From Paenibacillus whitsoniae (lineage in GTDB: Bacteria > Bacillota > Bacilli > Paenibacillales > NBRC-103111): a DNA stretch of 64,000 nt. The position numbers and the translations under genes were made by a program. Under the pieces are notes generated by a model. It ran no database searches. It worked only from the letters and a program-made list of their open reading frames with translations, and was not told where the DNA came from. The DNA is taken from assembly GCF_003955665.1 (NCBI RefSeq), contig NZ_RXHU01000022.1:124001-188000 (forward strand), given 5' to 3'. Of this stretch, positions 49,881 through 60,810 are shown one piece after another. The first letter of the stretch is position 1. The number at the start of each line of letters is the position of its first letter.

Positions 49881-50840
49881 CTAATAAACGCCTTCTTCGC
49901 CAAACTTCTTCGCTAGCCGATTCGCGCCGAGCACAAGTACCAGTCCAACTAACGATTTGAACAAACCAACTGCAGCACTGTAACTATACTGAGCCTGAGT
50001 TAATCCCTTCATATACACATAAGTATCGAACACTTCGCCTACTTCCCGGTTCATAGAGTTCAACATCAGAAAGATATGCTCAAAACCTGTATCCAGGAAG
50101 CTTCCCAGTCTTAGAATAAACAGGATCACAATCGTACTGCGGATAGCAGGAATCGTGATGTGCCAGAGCTGACGCCACCGACCAGCCCCATCCATCCGAG
50201 CGGCTTCATATAATTGCAAATCGACCCCAGATAAAGCGGCTAAAAAGATAATCGTCCCCCAACCTGCCTCTTTCCAGATCGACTGACTAATGATCATCGG
50301 TCTGAACCATTCCTCGCTTAGCATAAACGGAATTTTCTCAAACCCAAAGCGCACAAGCAATTCATTCACGACGCCACCCTCTGTCGTAAATAGGACATAA
50401 AATATACCGACAGCGACGACCCACGATATGAAATGCGGCAAATAAAGGAGGGTTTGAACAATTCGTTTGAACATCTCCCTTCTCGCTTCATTAATCATGA
50501 GGGCTAATACAATCGGAAGCGGAAAAAAGAAGACTAAATTATAGATGGCTAACAGCAAAGTATTTCGAAATAGTGACCAGAATTGGGGCTCCATAAAAAA
50601 ACGTTCAAAGTGTTTAAAGCCTACCCATGGACTGTTCATAAATCCGGTAAAAGGCTTGTAGTCCTGAAACGCCATGACTAGACCAAGCATCGGTACATAT
50701 TTAAATACGACGAAATACAAGATCCCAGGAAATAGTAGTAGATACATCCATCGATCTCTTAAGAGATCTCGTACGAGCTGCGAACGTTTCAATGCGCTTA
50801 ATCCCGCTCTTTGCATTTTAGCTTCCAAGGGTTGCTGCAC
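49881..50840 (-). CDS. Carbohydrate ABC permease, LplB type
   Basis: 319 residues, six predicted helices, EAA loop EAARMDGAGRWRQLWHITIP, C-terminus RLAKKFGEEGVY. GTG start behind CAGGAGGAAATCGA. First gene of the import operon. In the leader, two TGATAC boxes 12 bases apart (50872-50877, 50884-50889) resemble half-sites for an AraC-type regulator such as the YesS-like protein downstream. Confidence 0.92.
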   Translation of the reverse strand: MQQPLEAKMQRAGLSALKRSQLVRDLLRDRWMYLLLFPGILYFVVFKYVPMLGLVMAFQDYKPFTGFMNSPWVGFKHFERFFMEPQFWSLFRNTLLLAIYNLVFFFPLPIVLALMINEARREMFKRIVQTLLYLPHFISWVVAVGIFYVLFTTEGGVVNELLVRFGFEKIPFMLSEEWFRPMIISQSIWKEAGWGTIIFLAALSGVDLQLYEAARMDGAGRWRQLWHITIPAIRSTIVILFILRLGSFLDTGFEHIFLMLNSMNREVGEVFDTYVYMKGLTQAQYSYSAAVGLFKSLVGLVLVLGANRLAKKFGEEGVY

Positions 50841-51182
50841 TCGATTTCCTCCTGACTGAAATGGTATGGGGTGATACCTCGTATGATACGTTATCCGTCT
50901 CGTTACAGGCTATCGTACTCATTTAACTTCTTTCACTTAACCTTGAAAACCCTTACATGGCGGGTGATTTAGCAAGCACGCAATTTCCAAGTATTCATTT
51001 TTTTCAGTGATCGTAATGATTTAATGTGCAGAATAGCTCACGTTTAGTTTTTATCACAATAAAAAAAAGTGCAGTTTTCTCAAAATCTTGAGAGAAGACT
51101 GCACCTTCATATTTCCCGTAAATTCCAAAGTATGACCCGACTTTCCGAATCAAGACCAATTGTGATACGATTAATCCTTCAC
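50841..51182. promoter_or_regulatory. 342-bp gene-free region
   Basis: Left part: leader and promoter region of the leftward permease operon, with paired TGATAC boxes and no clear -35/-10. Right part: the terminator at 51061-51104 belonging to the alpha/beta hydrolase gene. A 60-codon frame at 51004-51186 crosses this terminator and is not credible. Nothing else is visible. Confidence 0.6.
51061..51104 (-). terminator. Terminator of GH38 operon
   Basis: Interrupted 12-bp stem (GTGCAGT and TTCTC arms paired with GAGAA and ACTGCAC, one mismatch) followed by eight T residues on the minus strand, 79 bases after the alpha/beta hydrolase stop. Confidence 0.85.
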
Positions 51183-52094
51183 TCATTTATCTAACCATGC
51201 TTGCAAGTACGCAATAACTTCATCACGCATCGCCTTCGTCTCCAGATGGGCAACATCGTACCTTGATAACCTCCAGGATTCGGAAGCATGCAATTGAGTA
51301 TAGACGCTTCTTAACTCGTGATCGATTTTGTCCAACCCTTTCACCGGGGTCAGCGGATCAAGGTTTCCAGCCAAGCTCAAATGGGGGCGCGGAGCTATCA
51401 AGGCATTAATTTGCGCTGTTGTAAAATGATTCAGTAAATCGGGTACGTAGTAAAATAACCCATGCCGATCAATTCCGCCTTCTTCCAATAGCGTCTCAAA
51501 ATCGGTCAGGCAGCAGATGTCCACTGTCACTTGAATCCGCGGGTCCAATGCTGCGAGCCACCAAGACATCGTACTCCCCATCGACATCCCTAGTGTGCCA
51601 ATCCTTGCGGGATCGACGTCAGCGCGAGAGACGAGATAGTCGACAGCGCGAAGGCTGTCAAACACCATCATGCCCCACATCGTTCGGCCCTGCCAGAGCA
51701 GTTCCTTGAAGATGGTCGCCTCGCTGCGGCTGCTACGCTCCCCAAACGCCCAAGCGTCAATAGCTAACACAGAGAAGCCTAATTCCGTGAGACTCTCGGC
51801 ATAGGATTTGGCATACATGTAAGGGGCGGGGGACAGCAGTTCCTCTTTGCCGGCCGCGTATCGCCCGCCATGCGAGTGGTTGTAGAGCATGACCGGCGTA
51901 TGGGGGGTTGCATGCTTGGCGCGCAAAAAGTAAGCCGGAACCGGCTCGCGGTCATTCAAGTCCAATACGAGTTTCTCCAAGATATATGAACGATGCTCTT
52001 GTTCCTCCAACAGTTGCGCTTGAATCGGCTTCGTTCGCGACGGCAGCCTGCCCAGCAGTCCCAGCAATTCTTCTCTACGATCCACGACGTCCAT
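51183..52094 (-). CDS. Alpha/beta hydrolase, esterase-like
   Basis: 303 residues, no signal peptide. The fold is shown by MLYNHSHGG (oxyanion loop), nucleophile Ser in the elbow GTLGMSMGSTMSWW, Asp in LAGNLDPLTP and His in YDVAHLET, in the right order for a catalytic triad. It resembles dienelactone-hydrolase/acetyl-esterase-like proteins in sugar loci and may remove acyl groups from imported oligosaccharides. Third gene of the GH38 operon, 26 bp after the nitrilase fragment. Confidence 0.85.
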   Translation of the reverse strand: MDVVDRREELLGLLGRLPSRTKPIQAQLLEEQEHRSYILEKLVLDLNDREPVPAYFLRAKHATPHTPVMLYNHSHGGRYAAGKEELLSPAPYMYAKSYAESLTELGFSVLAIDAWAFGERSSRSEATIFKELLWQGRTMWGMMVFDSLRAVDYLVSRADVDPARIGTLGMSMGSTMSWWLAALDPRIQVTVDICCLTDFETLLEEGGIDRHGLFYYVPDLLNHFTTAQINALIAPRPHLSLAGNLDPLTPVKGLDKIDHELRSVYTQLHASESWRLSRYDVAHLETKAMRDEVIAYLQAWLDK

Positions 52095-52120
52095 CCTTCA
52101 CAGCCTCCACAACGTACGAG

Positions 52121-52648
52121 TTATAGTAAATCCAGGTAAGTCTCAGGTCTTCTTTCTTTGGTATACAAGCTGCGCGGTTCTCCACGTCCTGGACCGACCG
52201 ACAGCCAGTACTTATACAACCGTTGATCTAAATAGAGATCCGCAGCACAAACCCCCATCTCCTCGTCCTCTACATAGCCAATCAGTTCACCGTTAGGATC
52301 AATAACTCGACTGGCGTTAGCTCCGCCTCCGCAGCCGGCCACGACCACATGCAGTCCATTATCGCGAGCCCGCGCTCTTGTCTGCAATAAGCCATTTCCG
52401 ATCGTTGGGATAAAAATGACTTCCGCTCCTTGAAGCGCCAAGATCCTTGCAGATTCGGGAAACTCTTGATCGTGGCAAATTAGTATCCCGATTCGCCCAA
52501 AGTCGGTGTCGATGACCACATGGTCATGCCCAGGCATGACACCCATTTCCGCTTCATATAACGGCAGATGAATTTTTCGCGTGCCGGCGCAAGCACTTGT
52601 CGGTCCCCCATTCGGGAACACCACCTGCCAGCACCTGTGAACGTTCAT
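52121..52648 (-). CDS. N-terminally truncated carbon-nitrogen hydrolase (nitrilase family)
   Basis: 175 residues; family members have 260-320. The second half is normal: catalytic Lys in RKIHLPLYEAE, nucleophile Cys in GILICHDQEFPESARILALQ, and the final strands. The first third, including the catalytic Glu segment, is absent, replaced by about 25 residues of unrelated sequence. The start is not an artefact: AAGGAGG sits properly before the ATG and only 18 bp separate it from the mannosidase stop, so no hidden exon or frameshift fits. It is either a decayed gene or a rebuilt short protein; hydrolase activity is unlikely. Confidence 0.7.
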   Translation of the reverse strand: MNVHRCWQVVFPNGGPTSACAGTRKIHLPLYEAEMGVMPGHDHVVIDTDFGRIGILICHDQEFPESARILALQGAEVIFIPTIGNGLLQTRARARDNGLHVVVAGCGGGANASRVIDPNGELIGYVEDEEMGVCAADLYLDQRLYKYWLSVGPGRGEPRSLYTKERRPETYLDLL

Positions 52649-52666
52649 ACAAATCCTCCTTCCTCC

Positions 52667-55144
52667 TTACCTCTCCATTAATGGACTTTCCAGCACCACG
52701 TCCTCGTGCGGCTTCACGCGCAGCGTCTTTACCTCAAAGGGCTTAAACGCAAGCAAATGCACGGCTTCGTGTGCGGGGAAACGTAGTTCGGCCGTCCGCG
52801 CTTGACCTGTCGGTTCAAACAGCCGCACGATATACCCGTCGCCGTCCTCGGCCAGTTTGAAGGCTGTGACCGCAACCGCCTCGTTGTCCAACACGAAAGG
52901 AACTTGCGGCAGCTGGCCTTGCCCGCTGGGGCAGAACGACAAGGCATACGGCCGTTCGGCCAGCGCCTGCGCTTCGCGGTCGACCAGCGCCATGCGCGCT
53001 TGAGCGGGACCCGCATTCAACCAGAACGTAAATTGACGCTCGCCTTGATCGATCCGCGGCGAGAAGCGGTCGCTCGGCATGAGCGGGCGGTCCAGAATCG
53101 GATGCGCCGTATAGCCCGCACTGCGCAGCAGCGTCGGACGCAGCGTAGCCCCGCGGCAATCGGACCCATAGATGCCGTCGTTGATCAGCGTGACCGCCGC
53201 GTCCGCTTGGTGTGACACCAGCGCGGTCCATCGCTGCGCCACCGCCTCTGTTCCGTCCTGCGGCAGCGGCTGCACGCCATAGATCGTTTGCCCTGCATAG
53301 CTTGGCTCCTCCAACAGTGTCGGCAGCGACAGCTTCAGCATTTTGTCCTTTTCGTTCCAGAACACGCGCACGCTGACCTCAACCTGCGTGCCTCGCTTCG
53401 GCAGCTTATAGGTCAGGATGACGACGGAGCGGCCGTATTCGAGCAGAGCTTCGATGACGGTGCGCACCTCGCCGTCCTCAATGACGCGCACGGAGGGCAG
53501 CAGCACGTTTTTCACCCCGGAAAAATCGGTTCCCGCTCCCGGGTCCATCAAACGAAACGCGCCGATGTCAGGCTCGAAACGATTCGTATCCATGCGCCAA
53601 GGATCTTCGTTGTCCGCGACGACAACAGGTAGAAAGGCGCCGCCCGCCAGCATGCTCACGCCATTCACCTCATAGGCATCGAGAAGCCCCGTGTGCGTGT
53701 TGATCTTGACACCAAGCTTGTCGCTATGAAAGGTTAAATATCCATCCCGTTCCGCAAGCTCAGGCTTCGGCTTGGCCGGCAGCAGCTCAATCCGGCACGC
53801 GAAGCGGTTCATCGCGAATGGCGCCAGCTCCGCTTCAAAAACGACCCGCTTCCGCCAATCCAGACTCAGGTTGCTGTGCTCCTTCTCCCCTTGGGAAGGG
53901 ATGCGCACGCCGTCCTGATATACAACCGGCAGCGAATGCTCATCCTTCCAGTTCTGGTCGGCGAGCATAAACTCGCAGGCAAACACACCGCGGATTGGAT
54001 ACGGATGCGGGTTGTACACAAGAATCGGGTACTCGCCCTCCGCCATCTCCGGCTGTCCTGCGGCCAGCGCAAAGAATGCCCTGGCTTTTAGCCGGGAAGC
54101 AATCTCAAGCCCATGGTCGATCAGCCGAAGTGAAGCTTCCTCAGCAGGCTGCACGGACGAGCCGGGCAAAATATCATGGAACTGGCTGAGCATCAAGTCA
54201 TGGAACGCCTCGGACAGCTCGACCTTCGGATAGCTCAGCAACCCGCTGAGCGCGGCGGCGGACAGCATTTTTTCCGTCAGAAACAGTTCATTCTCCAGTT
54301 TGCGGTGGCCCCTCTTGATGCGAATCATCGACGTGTAACAGCCGACAAAACGCGGATTGAGGTCGTTCTCTAAGCGAGGCAGCTCATTCACATGAGCCCT
54401 AAGCTCAGCAAAGTACTGCTCTGGCGTCGAATGCACAATCTCCACCGCTCCTGCTTGCTCGGCAGCCAGCTCTCCCAATTGCTTCAAGTCTGCGCGCGAC
54501 GGCCCGCCGCCATGGTTGCCAACGCCCCACAGCACCATGCTGAGCGCCTGGTCCGGGTGCTCCTCCAGCCACCGCTCCACCTTTGTCCGAGCCTCACCCA
54601 GCAAGGAATTGTAGCCGTTGTTGATTTGATGCGCGAGCAGCTCCGACCCGTCAAAGCCAACCCACACAAAATCTTGCGCCGGCCCCGCCACCCGGCCATC
54701 CGGCCGCATGAACAAGTACGAATCGAATCCGGCTTGCCGCATAATTTGCACGAGTCCCCGCGAGTGGCCGAACGAATCGAAATTAATGGCCGTCGTCGGC
54801 GTTTGGCCGAACTTCTCATGAAAATACGTCCGTCCATACAGCATATGCCGGACCATGGACTCACCGGAGGGCATATTGCAATCCGGCTGCAAATACCAGC
54901 CGCCCATAATGTGCCATTTTCCTTCCCGGGCAAGCCTTTGAATGCGCTCAAAGAGCGCAGGCTCATATTCCTCGATCCACCTGTATAACAACGCTTCATT
55001 GTGATTAAAAACGTAACCGTCCCACTCCTCGCAGAACGACGCTGCTGCCCGGAACGTGGACACTGCTGCAGCCGCTCCTTCTTCCCACTCCCACTGCCAC
55101 ACGGGGTCCAGATGGGCGTTGCTGATTAAGTGAAGCTTCTTCAT
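52667..55144 (-). CDS. Alpha-mannosidase, GH38
   Basis: 825 residues without signal peptide. The N-terminal GH38 barrel starts KLHLISNAHLDPVWQWEWEE (metal-binding His and Asp), continues with GGWYLQPDCNMPSGES, and has the nucleophile D123 in INFDSFGHSRG. Middle three-helix bundle and C-terminal beta-sandwich domains are present. ATG 55144 follows AAGGAGGAATTCC; the frame extends upstream without a ribosome site. First of three leftward genes. Removes alpha-linked mannose from small glycans in the cytoplasm. The gene is markedly GC-rich compared with the left half of the window. Confidence 0.93.
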   Translation of the reverse strand: MKKLHLISNAHLDPVWQWEWEEGAAAAVSTFRAAASFCEEWDGYVFNHNEALLYRWIEEYEPALFERIQRLAREGKWHIMGGWYLQPDCNMPSGESMVRHMLYGRTYFHEKFGQTPTTAINFDSFGHSRGLVQIMRQAGFDSYLFMRPDGRVAGPAQDFVWVGFDGSELLAHQINNGYNSLLGEARTKVERWLEEHPDQALSMVLWGVGNHGGGPSRADLKQLGELAAEQAGAVEIVHSTPEQYFAELRAHVNELPRLENDLNPRFVGCYTSMIRIKRGHRKLENELFLTEKMLSAAALSGLLSYPKVELSEAFHDLMLSQFHDILPGSSVQPAEEASLRLIDHGLEIASRLKARAFFALAAGQPEMAEGEYPILVYNPHPYPIRGVFACEFMLADQNWKDEHSLPVVYQDGVRIPSQGEKEHSNLSLDWRKRVVFEAELAPFAMNRFACRIELLPAKPKPELAERDGYLTFHSDKLGVKINTHTGLLDAYEVNGVSMLAGGAFLPVVVADNEDPWRMDTNRFEPDIGAFRLMDPGAGTDFSGVKNVLLPSVRVIEDGEVRTVIEALLEYGRSVVILTYKLPKRGTQVEVSVRVFWNEKDKMLKLSLPTLLEEPSYAGQTIYGVQPLPQDGTEAVAQRWTALVSHQADAAVTLINDGIYGSDCRGATLRPTLLRSAGYTAHPILDRPLMPSDRFSPRIDQGERQFTFWLNAGPAQARMALVDREAQALAERPYALSFCPSGQGQLPQVPFVLDNEAVAVTAFKLAEDGDGYIVRLFEPTGQARTAELRFPAHEAVHLLAFKPFEVKTLRVKPHEDVVLESPLMER

Positions 55145-55297
55145 GACGGAATTCCTCCTTTTTTCTCTATTATGGAGGGTAGAACCGCGTTGGCACATTC
55201 ACGGAAATCACAGATTTTTGCACAATTATGATCGCTTGGGTGGTATAGTGATGAGAACGCATTCCTAATAACGCGCAAAAAGATGGGGGAACATCTC
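55145..55297. promoter_or_regulatory. Divergent promoter region GH38 / AraC
   Basis: 153 bp between divergent starts. For the AraC gene TATAGT (55250-55255) is a possible -10. For the mannosidase CATAAT on the minus strand is possible. Neither has a good -35. An AraC-type operator is expected here but no clear direct repeat is seen. Confidence 0.4.
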
Positions 55298-56170
55298 ATG
55301 GGGACGATGCATACACCGGATACCTTGGCCGGACAGCCGGCCGATGTCAGCGGCTGTCTGACGCTAAACGGCGCTACCATTGAGTTTATTGAAGTCTTGC
55401 TGGAGTATCCCGCAGGCGCAGCCGGGGTTCCCTTGCATACGCATACGTGGTATGAGATGAATGTGGTGTTCGAGGGAACGATGTTCACGAGCTTTGAGAG
55501 CAGCATGCTGGAGATGAACGCCGGCGATTTTATCGTCGTACCGCCGGGCCAAGTGCATGCCCACCGGTATGTGCCGGACCGCCCGCACCGCGGCGTTTGC
55601 TTAAGATGGCGAATCCAAGATTCTGCTTGTGAAGAGACCGATTCACTGGCTGGGCGTATCGCCAAGCTGGCTGCCTGGCAACCGGGGGTTTACACGGACA
55701 ACCATGGCATTACCTCCCTTTTCCATACGCTTCTTGACGAATGCAGCCGCGGCGCCTCCCCTTTAAGCCTGCGACTTAGCGCATTCAAAATCGTCCTTGC
55801 CCTTTGCGAGCTGCAGCACGCCGAGCCCCGTCATCCAGCGCCGGGGTCGCATACCGATGCAGCGCTCCTGCGCAAAGTCGACATCTATTTGGAGGATTAT
55901 TACAAGGTTAAATGGCATGCTGCGGAATTAGCGGCCTCCCTACACATGAGCTACGGCCATCTGGCCCGCACGTACAAGCGGCTCTCCGGCAAAACGCTCG
56001 TGGACCGCATGTTGGAAATCCGTCTCGCCAAGGCAGCCGAACTGCTGAAGTCGACCCGACTGTCCATGCAGGAGATCGCTGACCGGACGGGATTTGCCAG
56101 TGTGCACTATTTTAGCCGAGCCTTCAAGAAGGTGTATCAGGTTTCCCCACGGACGTATCGCAGCGGCTAA
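55298..56170 (+). CDS. AraC-family regulator with cupin sensor domain
   Basis: 290 residues: N-terminal cupin (PLHTHTWYEMNVVFEGTM and MNAGDFIVVPPGQVHAH) that probably binds a sugar, and a C-terminal AraC domain (LAASLHMSYGHLARTYKRLS, then MQEIADRTGFASVHYFSRAF). The frame opens at 55283, but GGGGGA is spaced for the ATG at 55298. Divergent from the GH38 operon and so its likely regulator. Its stop overlaps that of the convergent DeoR gene by 4 bp. Confidence 0.92.
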   Translation: MGTMHTPDTLAGQPADVSGCLTLNGATIEFIEVLLEYPAGAAGVPLHTHTWYEMNVVFEGTMFTSFESSMLEMNAGDFIVVPPGQVHAHRYVPDRPHRGVCLRWRIQDSACEETDSLAGRIAKLAAWQPGVYTDNHGITSLFHTLLDECSRGASPLSLRLSAFKIVLALCELQHAEPRHPAPGSHTDAALLRKVDIYLEDYYKVKWHAAELAASLHMSYGHLARTYKRLSGKTLVDRMLEIRLAKAAELLKSTRLSMQEIADRTGFASVHYFSRAFKKVYQVSPRTYRSG

Positions 56171-56925
56171 CAAACAACCAGATCCACCGATTCCTTCCGC
56201 AAAGCAGCGGCCAGCTCACCTTCCGGCTCACGGTCCGTAAACAAGCGGTCTACCTCACCAATCGTAGCAAAAGAAAACAAATCCTTCATGCCTAGCTTCG
56301 TATGATCCATTATCACGTTCACTTCCGCAGCCTGCCGGATGACAAGCCGCTTGATCTCGGTTTCATGCATGTTGGAATTGCTGAAGCCGTGCTTGACCGA
56401 TAATCCCGTCGTCCCGACAAAGACGCGGTCGATCGCCATCGTGCCCAGCCATGACGCGGTCATCGGTCCGACCATCGTAGCCGTCCGGTTCACAAGCATG
56501 CCGCCAACCACGATCGTTGGAATTTGCTTGTTCAGCAGTTCCGTCGCGATGTTCAGCGCATTGGTGATGACGGTGATGTCCATTTCGGGTTGCAGGAAGC
56601 GGGCAATCTGCAGGGTCGTAGAGCCTCCGTCGATGAACACGGATTCACCCTCCTGCAGACTGGCCGCTGCCCGCTGGCCCATCCGCATTTTCTCCTCCAT
56701 CATCACCCCGGTGCGGTCTTTCAGCGCAATATCGTTGCCTATGAGGATAGCGCCGCCAAATGTACGCCTCAACAGCCCTGCCAACTCCAGCTTCTCCAAG
56801 TCTCTGCGCAGCGTCATTTCCGTCACGTCGAACATCGCTTTTAGCTCGACCAGCTTCACTTCGCCGTCCAAAGCCATCCGTTCCAAAATTTGCTGCTGAC
56901 GTGGGTTCAAGGGTATCGTTGACAT
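56167..56925 (-). CDS. DeoR-family transcriptional repressor
   Basis: 252 residues: N-terminal HTH (NPRQQQILERMALDGEVKLV, then DVTEMTLRRDLEKLELAGLL with the family TLRRDL helix) and a C-terminal sugar-phosphate-binding domain (SVFIDGGSTTLQIARFL, TNALNIATEL). Starts at ATG behind GGAGGATTTTC. Last gene of the aldolase-dehydrogenase-kinase-isomerase operon, so it probably represses it until a phosphorylated intermediate appears. A candidate operator is at 60760-60777. Confidence 0.93.
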   Translation of the reverse strand: MSTIPLNPRQQQILERMALDGEVKLVELKAMFDVTEMTLRRDLEKLELAGLLRRTFGGAILIGNDIALKDRTGVMMEEKMRMGQRAAASLQEGESVFIDGGSTTLQIARFLQPEMDITVITNALNIATELLNKQIPTIVVGGMLVNRTATMVGPMTASWLGTMAIDRVFVGTTGLSVKHGFSNSNMHETEIKRLVIRQAAEVNVIMDHTKLGMKDLFSFATIGEVDRLFTDREPEGELAAALRKESVDLVVC

Positions 56926-56955
56926 GAAAATCCTCCGCAAGTTCGTGATATATCA

Positions 56956-58714
<1,759 letters not shown>

Positions 58715-58716
58715 CG

Positions 58717-59877
58717 TTACTCCTCCCACCTAAGCGTAATCGTGCTCCCTGTTCGGCCCGATGCCAGGGCTGCCGTGAACAGGCGGTGACTGTCCGCCGC
58801 TTCTTCCGGCGTCGCGCAATAAAACGGCTGGCGCATGCCGTCCCGGCCGTTGGCCAACTCATCACAGAACGCCGCCCACATCTGTAAGATGGAATCGGAA
58901 AAGCCAAATTCAAAAATGCCGCCCGTGATCGTCCCATATGCCGATTGGTAAGGCGCATCCGCCACATGCCAAGCTTGCACACCGCCCGGCGTATAAGGCA
59001 GCGAAGCAATCCGCTTCGGATTCTTCGTTGTAAATTCGGCGGAGAAGTCGGTGCCCGTTACGCGAATAAACCACGTATTGGCATGTCCCGGCGCAATCCG
59101 TTTCGTGGACAGGATCATGGGGAATTGCTGTCCATCCGTCTTGACCTCACAAGCGAGAATCGCGTTATCCCAAGTCTCGCAAGGCGCCATGCCGCCCTTC
59201 CCGTCGGGCCGCTGCGGCACGATTTTGGACAATAACGCCCTGACCGTGTCTGGCTTCCAGCCAAACCGCAGCGGAAGATGCAGCACGTGCAGACCGAGGT
59301 CGCCCATACAGCCGTATTCGCCGTTCGATGCGACTTTCCTTTTCCAATTGATCACCTTCGTCGGGTCCAAATCACTGGAATGCCAGAAACCCGCCTCTAC
59401 CTCGATGATCCGGCCGAACTTCTCTTCCTGCACCCACTGCACAAGCTGCTGCGCGCCTGGAAAAAAGGGAAACTCCGATGAGCTGCGGACGATGACCTGA
59501 GGGTTCTGATCAATGGCCGCCATAATGGCCCTATTTGCTTCGAGATCAATGCCAAACGGCTTTTCCCCGAGCAAGTGCTTGCCCGCCTGGATAATATCGA
59601 TATAGAGTTGCGCGTGCAAATGATGCGGGACTGCGCAGTAAATCGCATCGACATCCGGGTTCGCCAGCAGCTCTTTATAGTCGCTATAGACGTACTCCAC
59701 GCTGGGAACATTTTTCTGAAACCACTCCGTAGCCGTCGGGATGGCATCGCATACCGCTACAATACGCGGTTCAAAGCTCAGATCTGTGAGGTGACACCAT
59801 CTGGCAGCCGCGCTGGCAAACTCTTTGCCCATCAAGCCGCAGCCGATCACTCCGAAACGTACCGTTTGTCTGGCCAT
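58717..59877 (-). CDS. Gfo/Idh/MocA-family oxidoreductase
   Basis: 386 residues: NAD(P)-binding Rossmann start RFGVIGCGLMGKEFASAA, the family LGEKPFGIDLEAN with its catalytic Lys, and a C-terminal beta-sheet domain with GDLGLHVLHLPLRFGWKP carrying the His expected in the active site. These enzymes oxidise or reduce sugar hydroxyls, often at C1, C2 or C3. Second gene of the operon, between aldolase and kinase. The substrate is not readable; epimerisation of an uncommon hexose before isomerisation is one option. Confidence 0.9.
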   Translation of the reverse strand: MARQTVRFGVIGCGLMGKEFASAAARWCHLTDLSFEPRIVAVCDAIPTATEWFQKNVPSVEYVYSDYKELLANPDVDAIYCAVPHHLHAQLYIDIIQAGKHLLGEKPFGIDLEANRAIMAAIDQNPQVIVRSSSEFPFFPGAQQLVQWVQEEKFGRIIEVEAGFWHSSDLDPTKVINWKRKVASNGEYGCMGDLGLHVLHLPLRFGWKPDTVRALLSKIVPQRPDGKGGMAPCETWDNAILACEVKTDGQQFPMILSTKRIAPGHANTWFIRVTGTDFSAEFTTKNPKRIASLPYTPGGVQAWHVADAPYQSAYGTITGGIFEFGFSDSILQMWAAFCDELANGRDGMRQPFYCATPEEAADSHRLFTAALASGRTGSTITLRWEE

Positions 59878-59890
59878 GGCAACTCGCCCC

Positions 59891-60727
59891 CTAATCTTGT
59901 GTGTTCAAAATGGACAGCGCCTGATCTTCCGAAGCGCCATGGTGAACGATCGACATCAGCGCTTTCGTCATGCCCGCCGGATTGGGATGCTGAATCACGT
60001 TGCGCCCGTATACAATGCCGGAGGCTCCCTGTTTCATCAATTCCACCGTACGGCTCATAATCTCTTCGTCGCTTGCTCTGCCGCCGCCGCGAACGAGCAC
60101 AGGAATGCCGGAGGCCACTTCAATGATCCGGTGATACTCCTCCACATGATCGCACGGGTCCGCTTTAATGACATCCGCGCCTAGCTCCACGGCCTGCCGG
60201 ACGAGCGGCATGATTTTATCCCTATCGCCGTCAACCATGTACCCGCCTTTGGCCTCATTCCCGAGCATAACCAGCGGCTCCACCATGAGCGGCATGCCGT
60301 ACTTCTCGCACTCCGTTTTGAGGAGGGTCACATTTTTCACACACTGATGATGAAGTTCCGGCTGGTTCGGCAGCATAAGCAAGTTCACGCATACCGCCAC
60401 CGCGTCCATCCGCACAGCATGTTCAATTGCCTTGTCAATGAGTTCGCTGAACAAGTAACGCGGGAGCATGTTGCCATAGATGTTGGCGGCATCCGTGCGC
60501 AAGACCAAACCAGGCTTCCTGCTGCCTGGGATCGATTGCAAATGCCTTGCTTGACCGACGCTGAGCTGGATGCAATCCGGCCCCGCTTGTACGACCGTGT
60601 CGACAGCCGCCTTCATGTCCGAAATTCCCGTCAAAAACGATACCTCATTAAAAAAGCCGTGATCAATCGCTACATCGAAGCATTTCCCTTGTTCACTGAA
60701 CATGCGGTTCAAACGTGGTTTCAACAA
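59891..60727 (-). CDS. Class I aldolase, DhnA/LsrF family
   Basis: About 278 residues of a TIM barrel. The probable Schiff-base Lys is in GADVIKADPCDH; FDVAIDHGFF and the phosphate loop VLVRGGGRASDEE, GASGIVYGRNVIQH match the family, which includes archaeal-type fructose-bisphosphate aldolase and LsrF. An ATG at 60736 directly abuts GAGGAG; the TTG at 60727, nine bases on, is better placed. First gene of the operon, behind a good promoter. Expected to cleave the phosphorylated sugar made by the PfkB kinase to C3 units. Confidence 0.85.
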   Translation of the reverse strand: MLKPRLNRMFSEQGKCFDVAIDHGFFNEVSFLTGISDMKAAVDTVVQAGPDCIQLSVGQARHLQSIPGSRKPGLVLRTDAANIYGNMLPRYLFSELIDKAIEHAVRMDAVAVCVNLLMLPNQPELHHQCVKNVTLLKTECEKYGMPLMVEPLVMLGNEAKGGYMVDGDRDKIMPLVRQAVELGADVIKADPCDHVEEYHRIIEVASGIPVLVRGGGRASDEEIMSRTVELMKQGASGIVYGRNVIQHPNPAGMTKALMSIVHHGASEDQALSILNTQD

Positions 60728-60755
60728 GCTGCTCATCTCCTCAAATAAATTATCG

Positions 60756-60784
60756 TTTATAACATTATACTATGTTAATTTCAA
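60756..60784 (-). promoter_or_regulatory. SigA-type promoter of the aldolase operon
   Basis: Minus strand TTGAAA (-35, 60779-60784), spacer of exactly 17, TATAAA (-10, 60756-60761), 29 bases before the TTG start. One of the best SigA matches in the window, fitting an operon controlled by a repressor. Confidence 0.7.
60760..60777. promoter_or_regulatory. Candidate DeoR operator palindrome
   Basis: TAACAT-TATACT-ATGTTA: two perfect 6-base arms around a 6-base centre. It occupies the spacer and edge of the -10 box of the aldolase-operon promoter, so binding would block polymerase. The DeoR repressor encoded last in the operon is the obvious candidate. Confidence 0.5.
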
Positions 60785-60810
60785 ACATTTAACAAGATAA
60801 AAATCTAACT

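Noticed and set aside
51004..51186. 60-codon minus-strand frame after the alpha/beta hydrolase
   Set aside because: It runs through the strong terminator at 51061-51104 and has no family resemblance.
54392..54988. 198-codon frame opposite the GH38 gene
   Set aside because: High-GC antisense shadow; the GH38 motifs on the minus strand are unambiguous.
55249..55268. cre-like sequence before the AraC gene at 55298
   Set aside because: Two mismatches to fixed positions of the consensus; too weak to list.
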